The notes: a model not told the origin generated them from the letters alone. A DNA stretch of 64,000 bases from an archaeon (GCA_020057295.1 JAGVGF010000005.1:60357-124356); one strand, 5' to 3'; shown: positions 1-8,508, numbered from the stretch's first letter. Made by a program: numbers and translations.

Positions 1-1
1 G

Positions 2-571
2 CTTTTAGTAAAAACTGTAACAGGAAAGGTCCTTCCTGAAAAATTTATTAAAAAGATTAAGAAACCGGAACAAAAGATTCCTGAAAAGAAACATGAAGAA
101 TACGTTGCAGATGAAATTGATATAAAATTACTTAAATTATTATCTAATAATGCTAACATAAATAATATTGCGCTTGCAAAAAAGTTAGAAATATCCAAAG
201 ATACTGTGACATACAGAATACGTAAATTAGTTAATTCTGGATATATAATAAATTTTAGGCCTGCAATAAATTATGATTCTATAGGATTATCAATCGAAAC
301 AGTTCTTTTAAAACTAAACACTCAAGATGGCATTGAAGAACTTGAAAAATATATGCGCGGTAATGATAATATTTTGTGGGCTGCAAGAACATTCGGCTCA
401 TATGATTATATAATATATATTTTAAGTGAAGATATTTCAGAATTTCACAAAACATTTAATCTATTTAAGGATAAGTTCGGGAATATGATACGAGATTATG
501 AGTTATTATTTGCATACTCTCAAGAAAAATATTCATTCATGGCCGAGTGTATTGGCAAGGAAAAGGTATAA
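2..571 (+). CDS. Lrp/AsnC-family transcriptional regulator, 5'-truncated by the window edge
   Basis: The frame is open from base 2 and encodes 189 visible residues, so the true start lies before the window. Visible residues about 38-90 (DEIDIKLLKLL ... KDTVTYRIRKL) match an AsnC winged helix-turn-helix. The remainder, with a GSYDYIIYI stretch, matches the RAM/Lrp effector domain. In a standard Lrp the DNA-binding domain is at the very N-terminus, but here about 40 lysine- and proline-rich residues precede it, so the protein may carry an extra N-terminal domain, perhaps a second helix-turn-helix. The next gene starts 4 bases after this stop, which suggests co-transcription. A GTG at 206 would cut the helix-turn-helix and is rejected. 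The target and ligand are unknown. Confidence 0.85.
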   Translation, partial: LLVKTVTGKVLPEKFIKKIKKPEQKIPEKKHEEYVADEIDIKLLKLLSNNANINNIALAKKLEISKDTVTYRIRKLVNSGYIINFRPAINYDSIGLSIETVLLKLNTQDGIEELEKYMRGNDNILWAARTFGSYDYIIYILSEDISEFHKTFNLFKDKFGNMIRDYELLFAYSQEKYSFMAECIGKEKV

Positions 572-575
572 AAAA

Positions 576-1769
576 ATGGATGCAAAAAAATATGTTGGGG
601 AAAATGGGAGAATAAGCTGTGAATTCATATTTGATGAGTATAATGGTAATAATTATCAAAGTGATTTAAAGAATTGGATAGCATATCAGGAACGAAGGAC
701 CGAGGAAAATCCTGAAGATTTAAGTTACAAATTTTTAGATCTTAAACATTATCCTATTATCCCTTATCAAACTTTCAAAGATGAGGTTGTAAGATTATTC
801 GGGATGTGTCTTACACAGATGATTAAGAATGATTCTCAATTAGTTAAAGGAGATAAATTAAATATACAGATAAAATTGCTTAGTGTAAAAGCTTCTGAAG
901 ATTATTTTAATTATGATGAAGATTCTTCAAATCCTGAAGTTGCATGTTTTACGGGGCCAGGAGGATGGTTTTTACAACATTTAGTCTCACAATGGATATA
1001 TTTGAAACGAATAGATTATAGAAATGTAGAACGTTTCTTTACGGAAAGGATAAGATTACATTATGGATATCAAGAAAAAGAATACTCGTTTGCAAATAAA
1101 TACGAGAAAAACTTTAAAGGACTTCCTGGAATTGCGCATACTTACTGTCTTAAATATCTTTATGCTTCAGTATTTTATTTGAAAGAAGATGGTTTAAAAG
1201 ATTTTATAGTTAAGACAAGAGATTTTGGTGCTTTTGAGATAAGACCTAATGCTATAGAAGCATACAGTTCACATATTGCGCATCTTGCAGAATTAACATC
1301 TAAATATGCTAAGACATATTATGAATCTTATCTTGGTGAGGGGAATGTTACTGCAGAAAGTGAAACTTCAATAGGAAGAGTTATTTGTACGATTATTGCA
1401 ATGCATATTTCTAAGACTCAAGGAAGAAATTATACTGTTGTTGTGAAATCACAAGAATTCAAGAATACTGATATCACAAGCTTTGATGCACTTTTCGCTT
1501 CTCAATATGCTCAGAAGATAATTATTAAAGATTTTCATCCAAAAGTCATAACTGAAACTATAGACACACTAAAGAATATTGATCAACCCATAATCTTTCT
1601 TAAAGTGTATGAGGAAGCATGTAAGAGTCTTGGAGTAAGTAATAAGAATATAGCACTTACTGCTACACAATTCTATTCGCTTGTTCGAAAAGCTATTTCT
1701 ACTGCTGAAGTATATTATGCTAGTAAAATGACTGAAAAAGGTTTTGATGGTACAGTCATGAAAAGTTAA
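576..1769 (+). CDS. Hypothetical protein, 397 residues, cotranscribed with the AsnC regulator
   Basis: I do not recognise this protein. It is predicted soluble, with no signal peptide or membrane segment, and is rich in aromatic residues in the middle (WFLQHLVSQWIYLKR region). The ATG at 576 is chosen because it lies 4 bases after the regulator stop and follows a purine-rich AAGGAAAAGG stretch. The in-frame upstream start at 498 would lie inside the regulator. The tight spacing suggests that the regulator and this protein form one operon. A T-rich stretch and a new promoter follow the stop. No catalytic motif is evident. Confidence 0.7.
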   Translation: MDAKKYVGENGRISCEFIFDEYNGNNYQSDLKNWIAYQERRTEENPEDLSYKFLDLKHYPIIPYQTFKDEVVRLFGMCLTQMIKNDSQLVKGDKLNIQIKLLSVKASEDYFNYDEDSSNPEVACFTGPGGWFLQHLVSQWIYLKRIDYRNVERFFTERIRLHYGYQEKEYSFANKYEKNFKGLPGIAHTYCLKYLYASVFYLKEDGLKDFIVKTRDFGAFEIRPNAIEAYSSHIAHLAELTSKYAKTYYESYLGEGNVTAESETSIGRVICTIIAMHISKTQGRNYTVVVKSQEFKNTDITSFDALFASQYAQKIIIKDFHPKVITETIDTLKNIDQPIIFLKVYEEACKSLGVSNKNIALTATQFYSLVRKAISTAEVYYASKMTEKGFDGTVMKS

Positions 1770-1828
1770 TGTTTCTGTACGTATTTATAATCATTCTATC
1801 ATAGAAAATTTGTGTTACTACGCAAAAA

Positions 1829-1876
1829 TTTATAAATAGATGATTACATACTTAAGGTATTGATAGTTTGAGGGTG
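1829..1876 (+). promoter_or_regulatory. TATA box and ribosome binding site for the PDZ-like membrane protein
   Basis: TTTATAAAT at 1829-1837 is a textbook archaeal TATA box. A transcript starting about 25 bases downstream would carry the GAGGGTG ribosome binding site at 1870-1876, 7 bases before the ATG at 1884. Confidence 0.6.
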
Positions 1877-1883
1877 TATTCGT

Positions 1884-2705
1884 ATGAATATGAAAAAATT
1901 CAAGAAATTTTTTGTTAACATTTTTCACGGTTTAAAGGGTGCAGCGATATTTTTTATGCTTAGTGTTATGTTCTTCGCATTCCTAAAGATATTATATATT
2001 TTACTTGATAGAAACTTATTATTATCTAAATATACTATCGGATGGATAATGGCCGCGTTTGTCGTTGTAGGATTCATCTATGGCTTGATTGCGTATAGAA
2101 AGAAGAATCATCATTATAAAGTTTATACGTTAACTGCAAAGAATTTTGTGATTAATCTTTTGTTGACTATAGTATTCACAGGATATTTCTGGTATGTTCT
2201 ACGTAATAAGATAATTCCATCTAATACAATATACTTATTTTTTGTATTAGCATTTGTTCTATTTTACGCGTTCAGTGCTCTAATAAGCAATATTCATCAT
2301 CACGTCAGTAAGAAACAGCATAAGAGAATAAGAAAGAGCACAATACTTGCTGCTATTGTTTTTAATCCTATATTTGTATTAATATATTTATGGCTATTCA
2401 GCATGGTCGTATATAATGCAGTATATGTTCCATGTGGTGTGAGTGCTGTAGGTGTGGATAGAAATGTTTATGCTACTAGTACTAAGAATTTGGGCATTAT
2501 GCCTCAGGAAAGAATTATTTCTATTGATAATGTTCCTGTGAAATCTTTACAAGATGTTAAGGATTATATGAATTCTTTACAAGTTACTAAAGAGGTTACT
2601 GTAGAAACAATTAATCAAACATATCTTGTTAAAACATATCAAGTTGATGATAAGCGTTACATGGGATTGTTGTTACAGGAAGAAGTTTGTCCTAGAACAT
2701 ACTAA
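1884..2705 (+). CDS. Polytopic membrane protein with C-terminal PDZ-like domain
   Basis: The 273-residue protein has about five hydrophobic segments (roughly residues 18-42, 50-70, 90-108, 113-135, 152-180). They are followed by about 90 residues resembling a PDZ domain of the site-2-protease type (GIMPQERIISIDNVPV, then SLQDVKDYMNSL). No HEXXH zinc motif of an M50 protease is visible, so this looks like a PDZ domain without its protease, or a degenerate S2P relative. The start is supported by the GAGGGTG site 7 bases upstream. An in-frame ATG at 1890 is the alternative. Function is unknown. A role in membrane protein quality control is only a guess from the fold. Confidence 0.65.
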   Translation: MNMKKFKKFFVNIFHGLKGAAIFFMLSVMFFAFLKILYILLDRNLLLSKYTIGWIMAAFVVVGFIYGLIAYRKKNHHYKVYTLTAKNFVINLLLTIVFTGYFWYVLRNKIIPSNTIYLFFVLAFVLFYAFSALISNIHHHVSKKQHKRIRKSTILAAIVFNPIFVLIYLWLFSMVVYNAVYVPCGVSAVGVDRNVYATSTKNLGIMPQERIISIDNVPVKSLQDVKDYMNSLQVTKEVTVETINQTYLVKTYQVDDKRYMGLLLQEEVCPRTY

Positions 2706-2732
2706 TTTTTTATTCTATTTCTTATAACAAAC

Positions 2733-2740
2733 TATTTAAA
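2733..2740 (+). promoter_or_regulatory. TATA box, leaderless gene at 2764
   Basis: TATTTAAA sits 24-31 bases before the ATG at 2764, the spacing expected if transcription begins at the start codon. This favours the ATG over the TTG at 2746. Confidence 0.5.
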
Positions 2741-2763
2741 GGAGTTTGGAGTATTTTATTTCT

Positions 2764-3345
2764 ATGAGTGGTGAGTTTGGTAGTTATAATAAGTTTTCTA
2801 TGCCTCCAGAGCATGTGAAATTAATTGAGATTAAGATTAAGAGGATTGGACAATTATTTAATTCATTTGATCCTAGCCCGTTTCTTGAAAAAGATCTTGA
2901 TGATGATGCATTCGAGTATATTGTTAGTAGTGTTTCTGAACATGCTCATAAAATTAAGCAGAAAATACTTATACATTTGCCTAAGAATCAGCGTACTAAA
3001 ATGTCTGAAGTTGAAATAAGGAGAGCTATTCATAATTATTTTGAGTATAAGAAGATTCTTGCTGAACGTGAAATTAAATTAAAATTACGTGAAGGAGAAT
3101 TTAGCCTAATAATTGGTATAATCTTTTTAGTGGCTTGTTTATGGATTAGGAATTGGCTTTTAGGAATTCCTGATATTGCACAAACTGTATGGACACATAT
3201 TCTTATTGAAGGTTTACTTATTGGTGGATGGGTTGCAATGTGGAAGCCAATCTCTGATATATTGTATGAATGGTGGCCATTATACAAAGAAAAAAGTATT
3301 TTCCACAAGATTTCTGATATGGATATAGAATTTAGATATACTTAA
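2764..3345 (+). CDS. Hypothetical membrane protein with two transmembrane segments
   Basis: This 193-residue protein is not recognised. The N-terminal 110 residues are charged and probably cytoplasmic. Two hydrophobic segments follow (about residues 113-135, IIGIIFLVACLWIRNWLL, and 145-165, LIEGLLIGGWVAMW), and then a short tryptophan-rich tail (EWWPLYKEKS). The layout suggests a hairpin in the membrane with both ends inside. A TTG start at 2746 would add six residues, but the TATA position supports a leaderless ATG at 2764. The gene converges with the VIT1-like gene on the other strand 12 bases beyond its stop. Confidence 0.65.
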   Translation: MSGEFGSYNKFSMPPEHVKLIEIKIKRIGQLFNSFDPSPFLEKDLDDDAFEYIVSSVSEHAHKIKQKILIHLPKNQRTKMSEVEIRRAIHNYFEYKKILAEREIKLKLREGEFSLIIGIIFLVACLWIRNWLLGIPDIAQTVWTHILIEGLLIGGWVAMWKPISDILYEWWPLYKEKSIFHKISDMDIEFRYT

Positions 3346-3357
3346 ATTAATATATTC

Positions 3358-4146
3358 TTATACTAGTCCTTGTAAAGCATATCCTATAAGATATGCTGCT
3401 CCAGAAGCAATTCCGCCAACAACGAGCATTTCCAATCCTGATAAGAACCAGTTCTTTCCTGTAACATACGTTTTTAACGCTCCTAGCGCGAAAAGTGTTA
3501 ATGCTGTAAGAATTATTGCAACCAAAAGCATATTTAGAACTATTCCAAAAAATATTGCTAGAACAAACGCAAGCAAAGGAATAAATCCGAATAAAATAAA
3601 AGATCCAAATGTTACTAACGCGTTTTTTATTGGAGATTCCTCGTCTTGTAAGATTCCTAATTCTTCAACCATCATTAAATCTACAAATGCTTTCTTATTC
3701 TTCTCCATAATCGCAACAACTTTTTCTGATTCTTCTTTTGTATATCCTTTATCCATATAAAGTTCGACCATCTCTTTATGTTCTCCTTCAGGATAATTTT
3801 CTACTTCCCACTCTTCTCTCTTACGCTCTTTCTTATGATATTCCTGTTCAGATTTAGTGCTAAGATAATCACCCACAGCCATGGATATTCCATCACCTAT
3901 AAGGTTTGCAAATCCTAAAATAAGAACTACTCCAGAAGATAATGATGCTCCTGCAGCTCCAGCCACGACAGCAAATGTTGTAATTATACCATCTAGACCA
4001 CCGTAGATTGCACTTTTTATGTATGTTCCTGAAGTCATGTGTGGTTCAGGAGGTTCTAAAGATTTAGAAGAATGTATTTTGATAGTTTCTTTAATATCTT
4101 TATGTTCGAATGCTTCTCTCGCCTTTTCTAGATTTCTTGTAATCAT
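3358..4146 (-). CDS. VIT1/CCC1-family transporter (iron/manganese type)
   Basis: The 262-residue protein fits the VIT1/CCC1 (DUF125) family, which moves Fe2+ or Mn2+ across membranes. The first membrane region carries the typical GGLDGIITTFAVVAGAAGA pattern (about residues 49-67), then GDGISMAVGDYLSTKSE (about 84-100). Next comes a charged acidic/basic loop of about 60 residues that in this family forms a metal-binding region, and then three C-terminal membrane segments. It starts 11 bases after ahpC and so is the last gene of a trxB-ahpC-VIT operon. That context suggests detoxifying or storing iron under oxidative stress. The substrate cannot be read from the sequence. Confidence 0.85.
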   Translation of the reverse strand: MITRNLEKAREAFEHKDIKETIKIHSSKSLEPPEPHMTSGTYIKSAIYGGLDGIITTFAVVAGAAGASLSSGVVLILGFANLIGDGISMAVGDYLSTKSEQEYHKKERKREEWEVENYPEGEHKEMVELYMDKGYTKEESEKVVAIMEKNKKAFVDLMMVEELGILQDEESPIKNALVTFGSFILFGFIPLLAFVLAIFFGIVLNMLLVAIILTALTLFALGALKTYVTGKNWFLSGLEMLVVGGIASGAAYLIGYALQGLV

Positions 4147-4157
4147 TGTTTAAGCAA

Positions 4158-4721
4158 TTATATTTTTCCAACTAAATTTAGTCCCGGCTTTAATGTTTTG
4201 CTTCCTGGCTTCCAACTTGCTGGACAGACTTCTCCACCATTCTTTTCAACGAATTGTGCCGCTTCTATCTTTCTTATTAATTCTTCAACACTTCGCCCAA
4301 TACTGTTATCATGTAACTCGATTGTTTTTATGAATCCTTTTGGATCTATGATGAATGTTGCTCTTAATGATAATCCTTCTGATTCGATTAATGTTCCGTA
4401 CGCGTTACATATAGTGTGTGTTGGATCTGCTACCATCGGAAATGCTATTTTCTTTATTGTTTCTGAATTATCATGCCATGCTTTATGTACAAATGTTGTG
4501 TCTACACTTACACTTAGAACTTCTGTATTTAATTTCTTTAAAGTTTCGTAATGATCTGCGAGTTCTCCAAGTTCTGTCGGACATACAAATGTGAAATCTG
4601 CTGGATAAAAGAATAGTATAACCCATTTTCCTTTGTAATCTTTTAATGACACAGTATTTATTTGCTCATTTTGAAATGTTTCTGCCGTAAATTCCGGCGC
4701 TTTCTCATTTATCTTAACCAT
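4158..4721 (-). CDS. ahpC: Peroxiredoxin (AhpC/Prx1 type), two-cysteine
   Basis: The 187-residue protein reduces hydrogen peroxide and organic hydroperoxides. The peroxidatic cysteine is Cys47 in FYPADFTFVCPTE. The resolving cysteine is Cys166 in GEVCPASW, so this is a typical two-Cys peroxiredoxin of full length. The start at 4721 is preceded by AGGGTG, a good ribosome binding site. The upstream neighbour 32 bases away is a thioredoxin-reductase-like flavoprotein that probably serves as its reductant, directly or via a thioredoxin-like carrier encoded elsewhere. The downstream neighbour is a VIT-type transporter. Confidence in family and reaction is high. Confidence 0.95.
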   Translation of the reverse strand: MVKINEKAPEFTAETFQNEQINTVSLKDYKGKWVILFFYPADFTFVCPTELGELADHYETLKKLNTEVLSVSVDTTFVHKAWHDNSETIKKIAFPMVADPTHTICNAYGTLIESEGLSLRATFIIDPKGFIKTIELHDNSIGRSVEELIRKIEAAQFVEKNGGEVCPASWKPGSKTLKPGLNLVGKI

Positions 4722-4753
4722 TTTTTCACCCTATATTTTATTAATCTAACAAA

Positions 4754-5650
4754 TTACTTCTTTGTTGATAAATAATCATATACTCCGAGTGATGCTGTGC
4801 ATCCTTGGCCTGCTGATATTGCTAATTGTTTGTATGGATTATTTACTACATCTCCTGCTGCAAACAATCCTTCTGTGCTTGTCATTCCTTTATTGTCTAC
4901 TGCTAAATATCCGAATGAGTCTAATTGTACTAATGCTTTTATTGGTTCTGTGATTGGAGTATAACCTACATTAATTATTATTCCTTGAACTTCAATTTCT
5001 CTATTATCTTCAAGAACTATTGATGTAACTAGTTTATCTCCCTTTATTTCCTTTACTCGAGCATTATTTATTATTTCTACTTTAGGATTTGATATTAATT
5101 TATCGGCAAGTATTGGATCTCCTTTTAATGAAGGATTTTTATTTATTAAATATACCTTGCTTGCTAAGTCTGCCATATATATTGCGCTTGTTAATCCGTT
5201 ATTTCCTGCTCCAACAACTGCTACAATCTTATTTTTGAATAATGGTCCATCACATGTTGAACAATATGTTACCCCTCGTGACTTGAATTCTTGTTCGCCT
5301 TTTGCTCCTAGTTCCCTATATTTTGATCCTGTCGCCCATAATACTGTTTTTGATTCGTATGTGTTTCCGTATGTTTTGATTATAAAGATATTATTTTCTT
5401 TCTTAACTTCTACTACTGCATCTTCTATTATTTCTACATTGAAACTTTTTAAGTGTTCTACATAATTATTTGCTAATTCTCTTCCATCAATACTTTTTAT
5501 TCCTGGCCAATTCTCTACATATGTAGTGTTTTGTATTTCTCCACCTAGTTCTGGACTGATTATTGCAAATTTCATTTCCTTTCTTGCGGCGTAGATTGCT
5601 GCAGTTATTCCTGCTAAACCCCCGCCAACAATTATTAAATCATATACCAT
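4754..5650 (-). CDS. trxB: Thioredoxin reductase (NADPH-dependent flavoprotein)
   Basis: The 298-residue protein has the FAD-binding GGGLAG motif at residues 9-14, the redox-active pair Cys130-Ser-Thr-Cys133 followed by DG, a second dinucleotide motif GAGNNG at about 147-152, and the C-terminal GLFAAGDVV FAD motif. This is the low-molecular-weight bacterial and archaeal TrxR layout. AAGGTGAT lies just before the ATG. A TATA-like TTTTTATATTA lies at about 5671-5681 on the minus strand. As first gene of the operon with ahpC and the VIT gene, it likely supplies electrons for peroxide reduction. Confidence 0.93.
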   Translation of the reverse strand: MVYDLIIVGGGLAGITAAIYAARKEMKFAIISPELGGEIQNTTYVENWPGIKSIDGRELANNYVEHLKSFNVEIIEDAVVEVKKENNIFIIKTYGNTYESKTVLWATGSKYRELGAKGEQEFKSRGVTYCSTCDGPLFKNKIVAVVGAGNNGLTSAIYMADLASKVYLINKNPSLKGDPILADKLISNPKVEIINNARVKEIKGDKLVTSIVLEDNREIEVQGIIINVGYTPITEPIKALVQLDSFGYLAVDNKGMTSTEGLFAAGDVVNNPYKQLAISAGQGCTASLGVYDYLSTKK

Positions 5651-5790
5651 ATCATCACCTTAATTGCGTAATATAAAAATGTTATCATGACGCTAGTGCT
5701 AGTTAATGCACATTCGTTTATATATCTACTGGAGAAGTGAATTTATGCTAAAATTTATGCACATCGCAAAAAAGTAGTCATAATTCATCA

Positions 5791-5840
5791 TATTTAAAAA
5801 AGAAAGGGCATTACTGAGCTATAACAACAGTAGTAGAGGT
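5791..5840 (+). promoter_or_regulatory. Promoter and ribosome binding site of the cold-shock gene
   Basis: TATTTAAAA at 5791-5799 is the TATA box and AGAGGT at 5835-5840 is the ribosome binding site, 7 bases before the ATG at 5848. A start site near 5820-5825 would leave a 5' leader of roughly 25 bases. Confidence 0.55.
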
Positions 5841-5847
5841 AATTAAC

Positions 5848-6060
5848 ATGAAAGGAACAGTAAAATTTTATAACGAAGGAAAACATTTTGGATTTATAGC
5901 AGGAGAGGACGGTACAGAATATTTTGTACATGAGTCAGGACTTACTTCAGGAACAAGAATAACAGAGAATGATTCTGTAGAGTTTGATACTGAAAAAGGC
6001 GACAAAGGCATGAAAGCAGTACAAGTAAAGAAAGCAACTGCTGAAGTAACACAAATATAA
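5848..6060 (+). CDS. Cold-shock domain protein (CspA family)
   Basis: This 70-residue single-domain protein has the CSD pattern MKGTVKFYNEGKHFGFI, with RNP1 at residues 12-17 (KHFGFI) and RNP2-like YFVHES at 25-30. These surfaces bind single-stranded RNA or DNA and act as RNA chaperones. Length and motif order are standard. The gene stands alone with its own TATA box and is followed by a T-rich run. Cold-shock proteins are patchily distributed in archaea and often resemble bacterial ones, so old transfer is possible but cannot be tested here. Confidence 0.93.
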   Translation: MKGTVKFYNEGKHFGFIAGEDGTEYFVHESGLTSGTRITENDSVEFDTEKGDKGMKAVQVKKATAEVTQI

Positions 6061-6080
6061 ATTCTTTTTATTTTTTAATT
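6061..6080 (+). terminator. T-rich terminator after the cold-shock gene
   Basis: Runs of T directly after the stop (ATTCTTTTTATTTTTTAA) match the oligo-T signals used by archaeal RNA polymerase. They overlap the end of the convergent terC gene. Confidence 0.45.
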
Positions 6081-7001
6081 AGTTATAGGCGGAGCTCTAT
6101 AGATTAATGATACTATTATCGAGATAGCTAATGCTGCAAAGACTACGCCTAATGAAATTGGTAAGGATATATGAATAAAGTCTTTGAATACCATTTTTGC
6201 TCCTATGAAGAATAGTATGAATGCTAGGCCGTAATTTAAGTATCTGAATAATTCATGCACTTTTGCAATTACGAAATATAACGATCTTAATCCTAATATT
6301 GCGAAGATATTTGATGTGAATACTATGAACGGGTCTGTTGTTATGCCGAAGATTGCAGGGATTGAATCTAGTGCAAATACTAAGTCTGTAAATTCTATTA
6401 CTAATAATGTAACGAACATTATTGTTACTCCTGATTTTACGAATAATTTGCCATTTTCATGATTTCTTGATACAGGGATTATTTTATGGATTGTTCTTAC
6501 AATCCAACTCTTGTGTGGATCATAATCATCATCTACTTTAAAGAGCATCTTTATTGCTGAATATATCAAAAACGCGCCAAATATGTAGAATAACCAATCA
6601 AATTTAGTTATTAACACACTTCCTGCACCAATTAATATTCCTCTTAATACTAACGCTCCTACAATACCCCAGAATAAGATTTTATGCTGATACTTTCCTT
6701 CTATTTTAAAAGATGCGAATATTAAGAATATTACGAAAATATTATCTATACTTAATGATTTTTCTAATAAATAGCCTCCTAAGAATTGTAAGCCTACTTC
6801 TGAACCAAACTCTAACCATACGAACAAGTTAAATATTAAAGAAACTGTAATCCATATAGTTGTCCACATTAAAGCTTCCTTAATTGATGGTGTGTGTTTC
6901 TTTTTATTGAAAATTCCTAAGTCTAAGAATAAGAATATTGCAATTAGTATTAGAAATCCTATCCACATGAATATTGGAGGAATGCCTGGAATATTTACCA
7001 T
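6075..7001 (-). CDS. TerC family integral membrane protein
   Basis: The 308-residue protein has about eight or nine hydrophobic segments and the TerC signatures: LEKSLSIDNIFVIFLIFASF with the conserved acidic residue in the membrane, EFTDLVFALDSIPA, and FTSNIFAILGLRSLYF. TerC/Alx proteins are linked to tellurium resistance and to manganese export or metallation of exported proteins. Which applies here is not visible. A TATA-like CTTTATAAC lies at about 7025-7033 on the minus strand, 24-32 bases before the ATG, so the gene is probably leaderless. Confidence 0.9.
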   Translation of the reverse strand: MVNIPGIPPIFMWIGFLILIAIFLFLDLGIFNKKKHTPSIKEALMWTTIWITVSLIFNLFVWLEFGSEVGLQFLGGYLLEKSLSIDNIFVIFLIFASFKIEGKYQHKILFWGIVGALVLRGILIGAGSVLITKFDWLFYIFGAFLIYSAIKMLFKVDDDYDPHKSWIVRTIHKIIPVSRNHENGKLFVKSGVTIMFVTLLVIEFTDLVFALDSIPAIFGITTDPFIVFTSNIFAILGLRSLYFVIAKVHELFRYLNYGLAFILFFIGAKMVFKDFIHISLPISLGVVFAALAISIIVSLIYRAPPITN

Positions 7002-7050
7002 AAGTTTAGAATAGGAAATTGTGTTATAAAGGTTATTGTTGTACGGAAGG

Positions 7051-7080
7051 TTTACGCATACTTCGGAAAATTTACGAAAA
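7051..7080 (+). promoter_or_regulatory. TTTACG tandem element upstream of the first toxin-antitoxin module
   Basis: TTTACG occurs at 7051 and again at 7071 as TTTACGAAAA, exactly 20 bases apart with a CGGAAA centre. The same arrangement is seen at 8509-8538, and a degenerate inverted form at 15767-15789. All three precede small genes of toxin-antitoxin type or unknown type. A shared operator is an inference. Confidence 0.3.
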
Positions 7081-7131
7081 TTCTTAAGAAATACTTATTA
7101 ATAATACTTAATTCTCTTTAATATAATAAAA

Positions 7132-7139
7132 TTTATAAT
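7132..7139 (+). promoter_or_regulatory. TATA box of the RHH/RelE toxin-antitoxin module
   Basis: TTTATAAT lies 24-31 bases before the antitoxin ATG at 7163, which implies a leaderless transcript. Confidence 0.5.
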
Positions 7140-7162
7140 CTATAGCGTACTATATAGTTACT

Positions 7163-7396
7163 ATGGTAACAACAATACAAGTTAGTGATGATTTACTCAA
7201 AGAATTAAAGTCTATGAAACGTCATGACAAGGAAAGTTATGAGGATATCATTTGGGACTTAATCGAGGATAGGATGGAACTATCAGAAGAAACTAAAAAG
7301 AACATCAAAGAATCTGAGAAGCAGATTGCTGAAGGAAAAACAGTATCTCTTGAAGAAGTTAAGAGAAAAATCATGAGCAGGAAATGTACAAAATAG
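7163..7396 (+). CDS. Antitoxin, ribbon-helix-helix/RelB-like
   Basis: The 77-residue protein starts with TTIQVSDDLLKELKSMK, a typical ribbon-helix-helix strand and helix that would bind its own promoter as a dimer. It ends in a charged helical tail that would wrap the toxin. Such archaeal antitoxins often end as this one does (SLEEVKRKIMSR). It overlaps the toxin gene by 13 bases, as expected for a type II module with translational coupling. Autoregulation is likely by family analogy. Confidence 0.85.
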   Translation: MVTTIQVSDDLLKELKSMKRHDKESYEDIIWDLIEDRMELSEETKKNIKESEKQIAEGKTVSLEEVKRKIMSRKCTK

Positions 7397-7632
7397 AATT
7401 CTCAGAAAAGGCAGAAAAGCAATTGCAAAAACTCGAGGATGATACTGCTATAAGAATAGTGTCGTCTCTTGAAAGAACAACCGTCAGACCGTATTATTTT
7501 GTAAAAAGATTGGAAGGAACAAAATATTATAGATTCAGAGTAGGAGATTACAGAATAATTCTAGACATACAAAATGACAGATTAATTATTATAGTAATAG
7601 AATTAGGACACAGAAAGAACATCTATAAGTAA
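7384..7632 (+). CDS. RelE/ParE-family toxin
   Basis: The 82-residue protein has the compact RelE fold pattern: YKIEFSEKAEKQLQKL at the N-terminus, then the central RFRVGDYRIILDI strand pair, and a C-terminal GHRKNIYK tail with the basic residues typical of the mRNA-cleaving branch. It would cleave ribosome-bound mRNA when free of the upstream antitoxin. It overlaps that antitoxin by 13 bases. RelE and ParE cannot be separated firmly by eye, but the H-R-K-x-I-Y tail favours RelE. Confidence 0.85.
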   Translation: MYKIEFSEKAEKQLQKLEDDTAIRIVSSLERTTVRPYYFVKRLEGTKYYRFRVGDYRIILDIQNDRLIIIVIELGHRKNIYK

Positions 7633-7633
7633 A

Positions 7634-7641
7634 CTTTATAA
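7634..7641 (+). promoter_or_regulatory. TATA box, leaderless gene at 7664
   Basis: CTTTATAA lies 23-30 bases before the ATG at 7664, immediately after the toxin stop. Confidence 0.45.
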
Positions 7642-7663
7642 TTTCCTACAGATATGTTTTTTT

Positions 7664-8506
7664 ATGGGCTGGCTTAATAACATGTTTAGTTCTGATGAAA
7701 AACATGCTTCAGATATTGATGTTGATGAAGGATTAGTTCTAAATGGTTTGCAAGTGTATAAGGATACATTTCCTGAGAAGAAAAGACTCATTAATAATTT
7801 ACCTTACTTATTTGGTGAGAAGAATAATGTTATACTTAAATTAAGAAAGATAATTGAGAGTGAATTAATAGATTTAAAGCTAGATAAGGAAAAAGAGGTT
7901 ATTAATAATATTCATGCTCTTGAACATTCTGAAAAGATTAAGCGAGTTCAAAAATTAGAAACATGTTTAGGGAATGCTTCAACTAAGTATGAGCACGTTT
8001 ACGAATTAACAAGATACTTGTATAGTACACTTGTTTCTGAGATTGAATTACTTGATTCTAATTGCGATGTACGTAAGTTTAGGAAAATTACTTCATTATT
8101 ACAAAAAAATATATTAGTTGAAGAATCTATTTTAAATCAGATACAAGAGATTAGGACGTTTCATACACTATTTTTAGAACTACTTACTGGAGAACATGCT
8201 ATTCATAAGATGGATGCTGCTGAGAAAAGACTGATTAAGTTGTTTTCTAAGGAAATGCCTATTGACGGAATTACAGATAAATGGGTTATGGCTGTTTTTA
8301 ACGGAATGGAAGATAAGATACATGAGATGGTTGCTCAGGGTGTAATAGATAATCATCCTACAATGGATTTCGAATTTGTTAATCGAGCTGAATTTGTTTC
8401 CTTTGCTCGCGAGAAAATATTCCAATTGAAAGGCCGATCCGTTCCTGAAAGCTTTATTACTGCATTCGTCCATTCTTTCCGCGAGAAATATAATAGAGAG
8501 ATGTAA
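7664..8506 (+). CDS. Hypothetical helical protein, 280 residues
   Basis: I do not recognise this protein. It is predicted mostly alpha-helical, charged and soluble, with no signal peptide. An early stretch around residues 60-110 could form a short coiled coil. The C-terminus (FVNRAEFVSFAREKIFQLKGRSVPESFITAFVHSF, about 240-275) looks like a compact helical domain. The start is the ATG at 7664, 23-30 bases after a TATA box and so probably leaderless. The gene sits between a toxin-antitoxin module and a nuclease-helicase gene, so an accessory or defence link is possible but unproven. Confidence 0.6.
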   Translation: MGWLNNMFSSDEKHASDIDVDEGLVLNGLQVYKDTFPEKKRLINNLPYLFGEKNNVILKLRKIIESELIDLKLDKEKEVINNIHALEHSEKIKRVQKLETCLGNASTKYEHVYELTRYLYSTLVSEIELLDSNCDVRKFRKITSLLQKNILVEESILNQIQEIRTFHTLFLELLTGEHAIHKMDAAEKRLIKLFSKEMPIDGITDKWVMAVFNGMEDKIHEMVAQGVIDNHPTMDFEFVNRAEFVSFAREKIFQLKGRSVPESFITAFVHSFREKYNREM

Positions 8507-8508
8507 GA

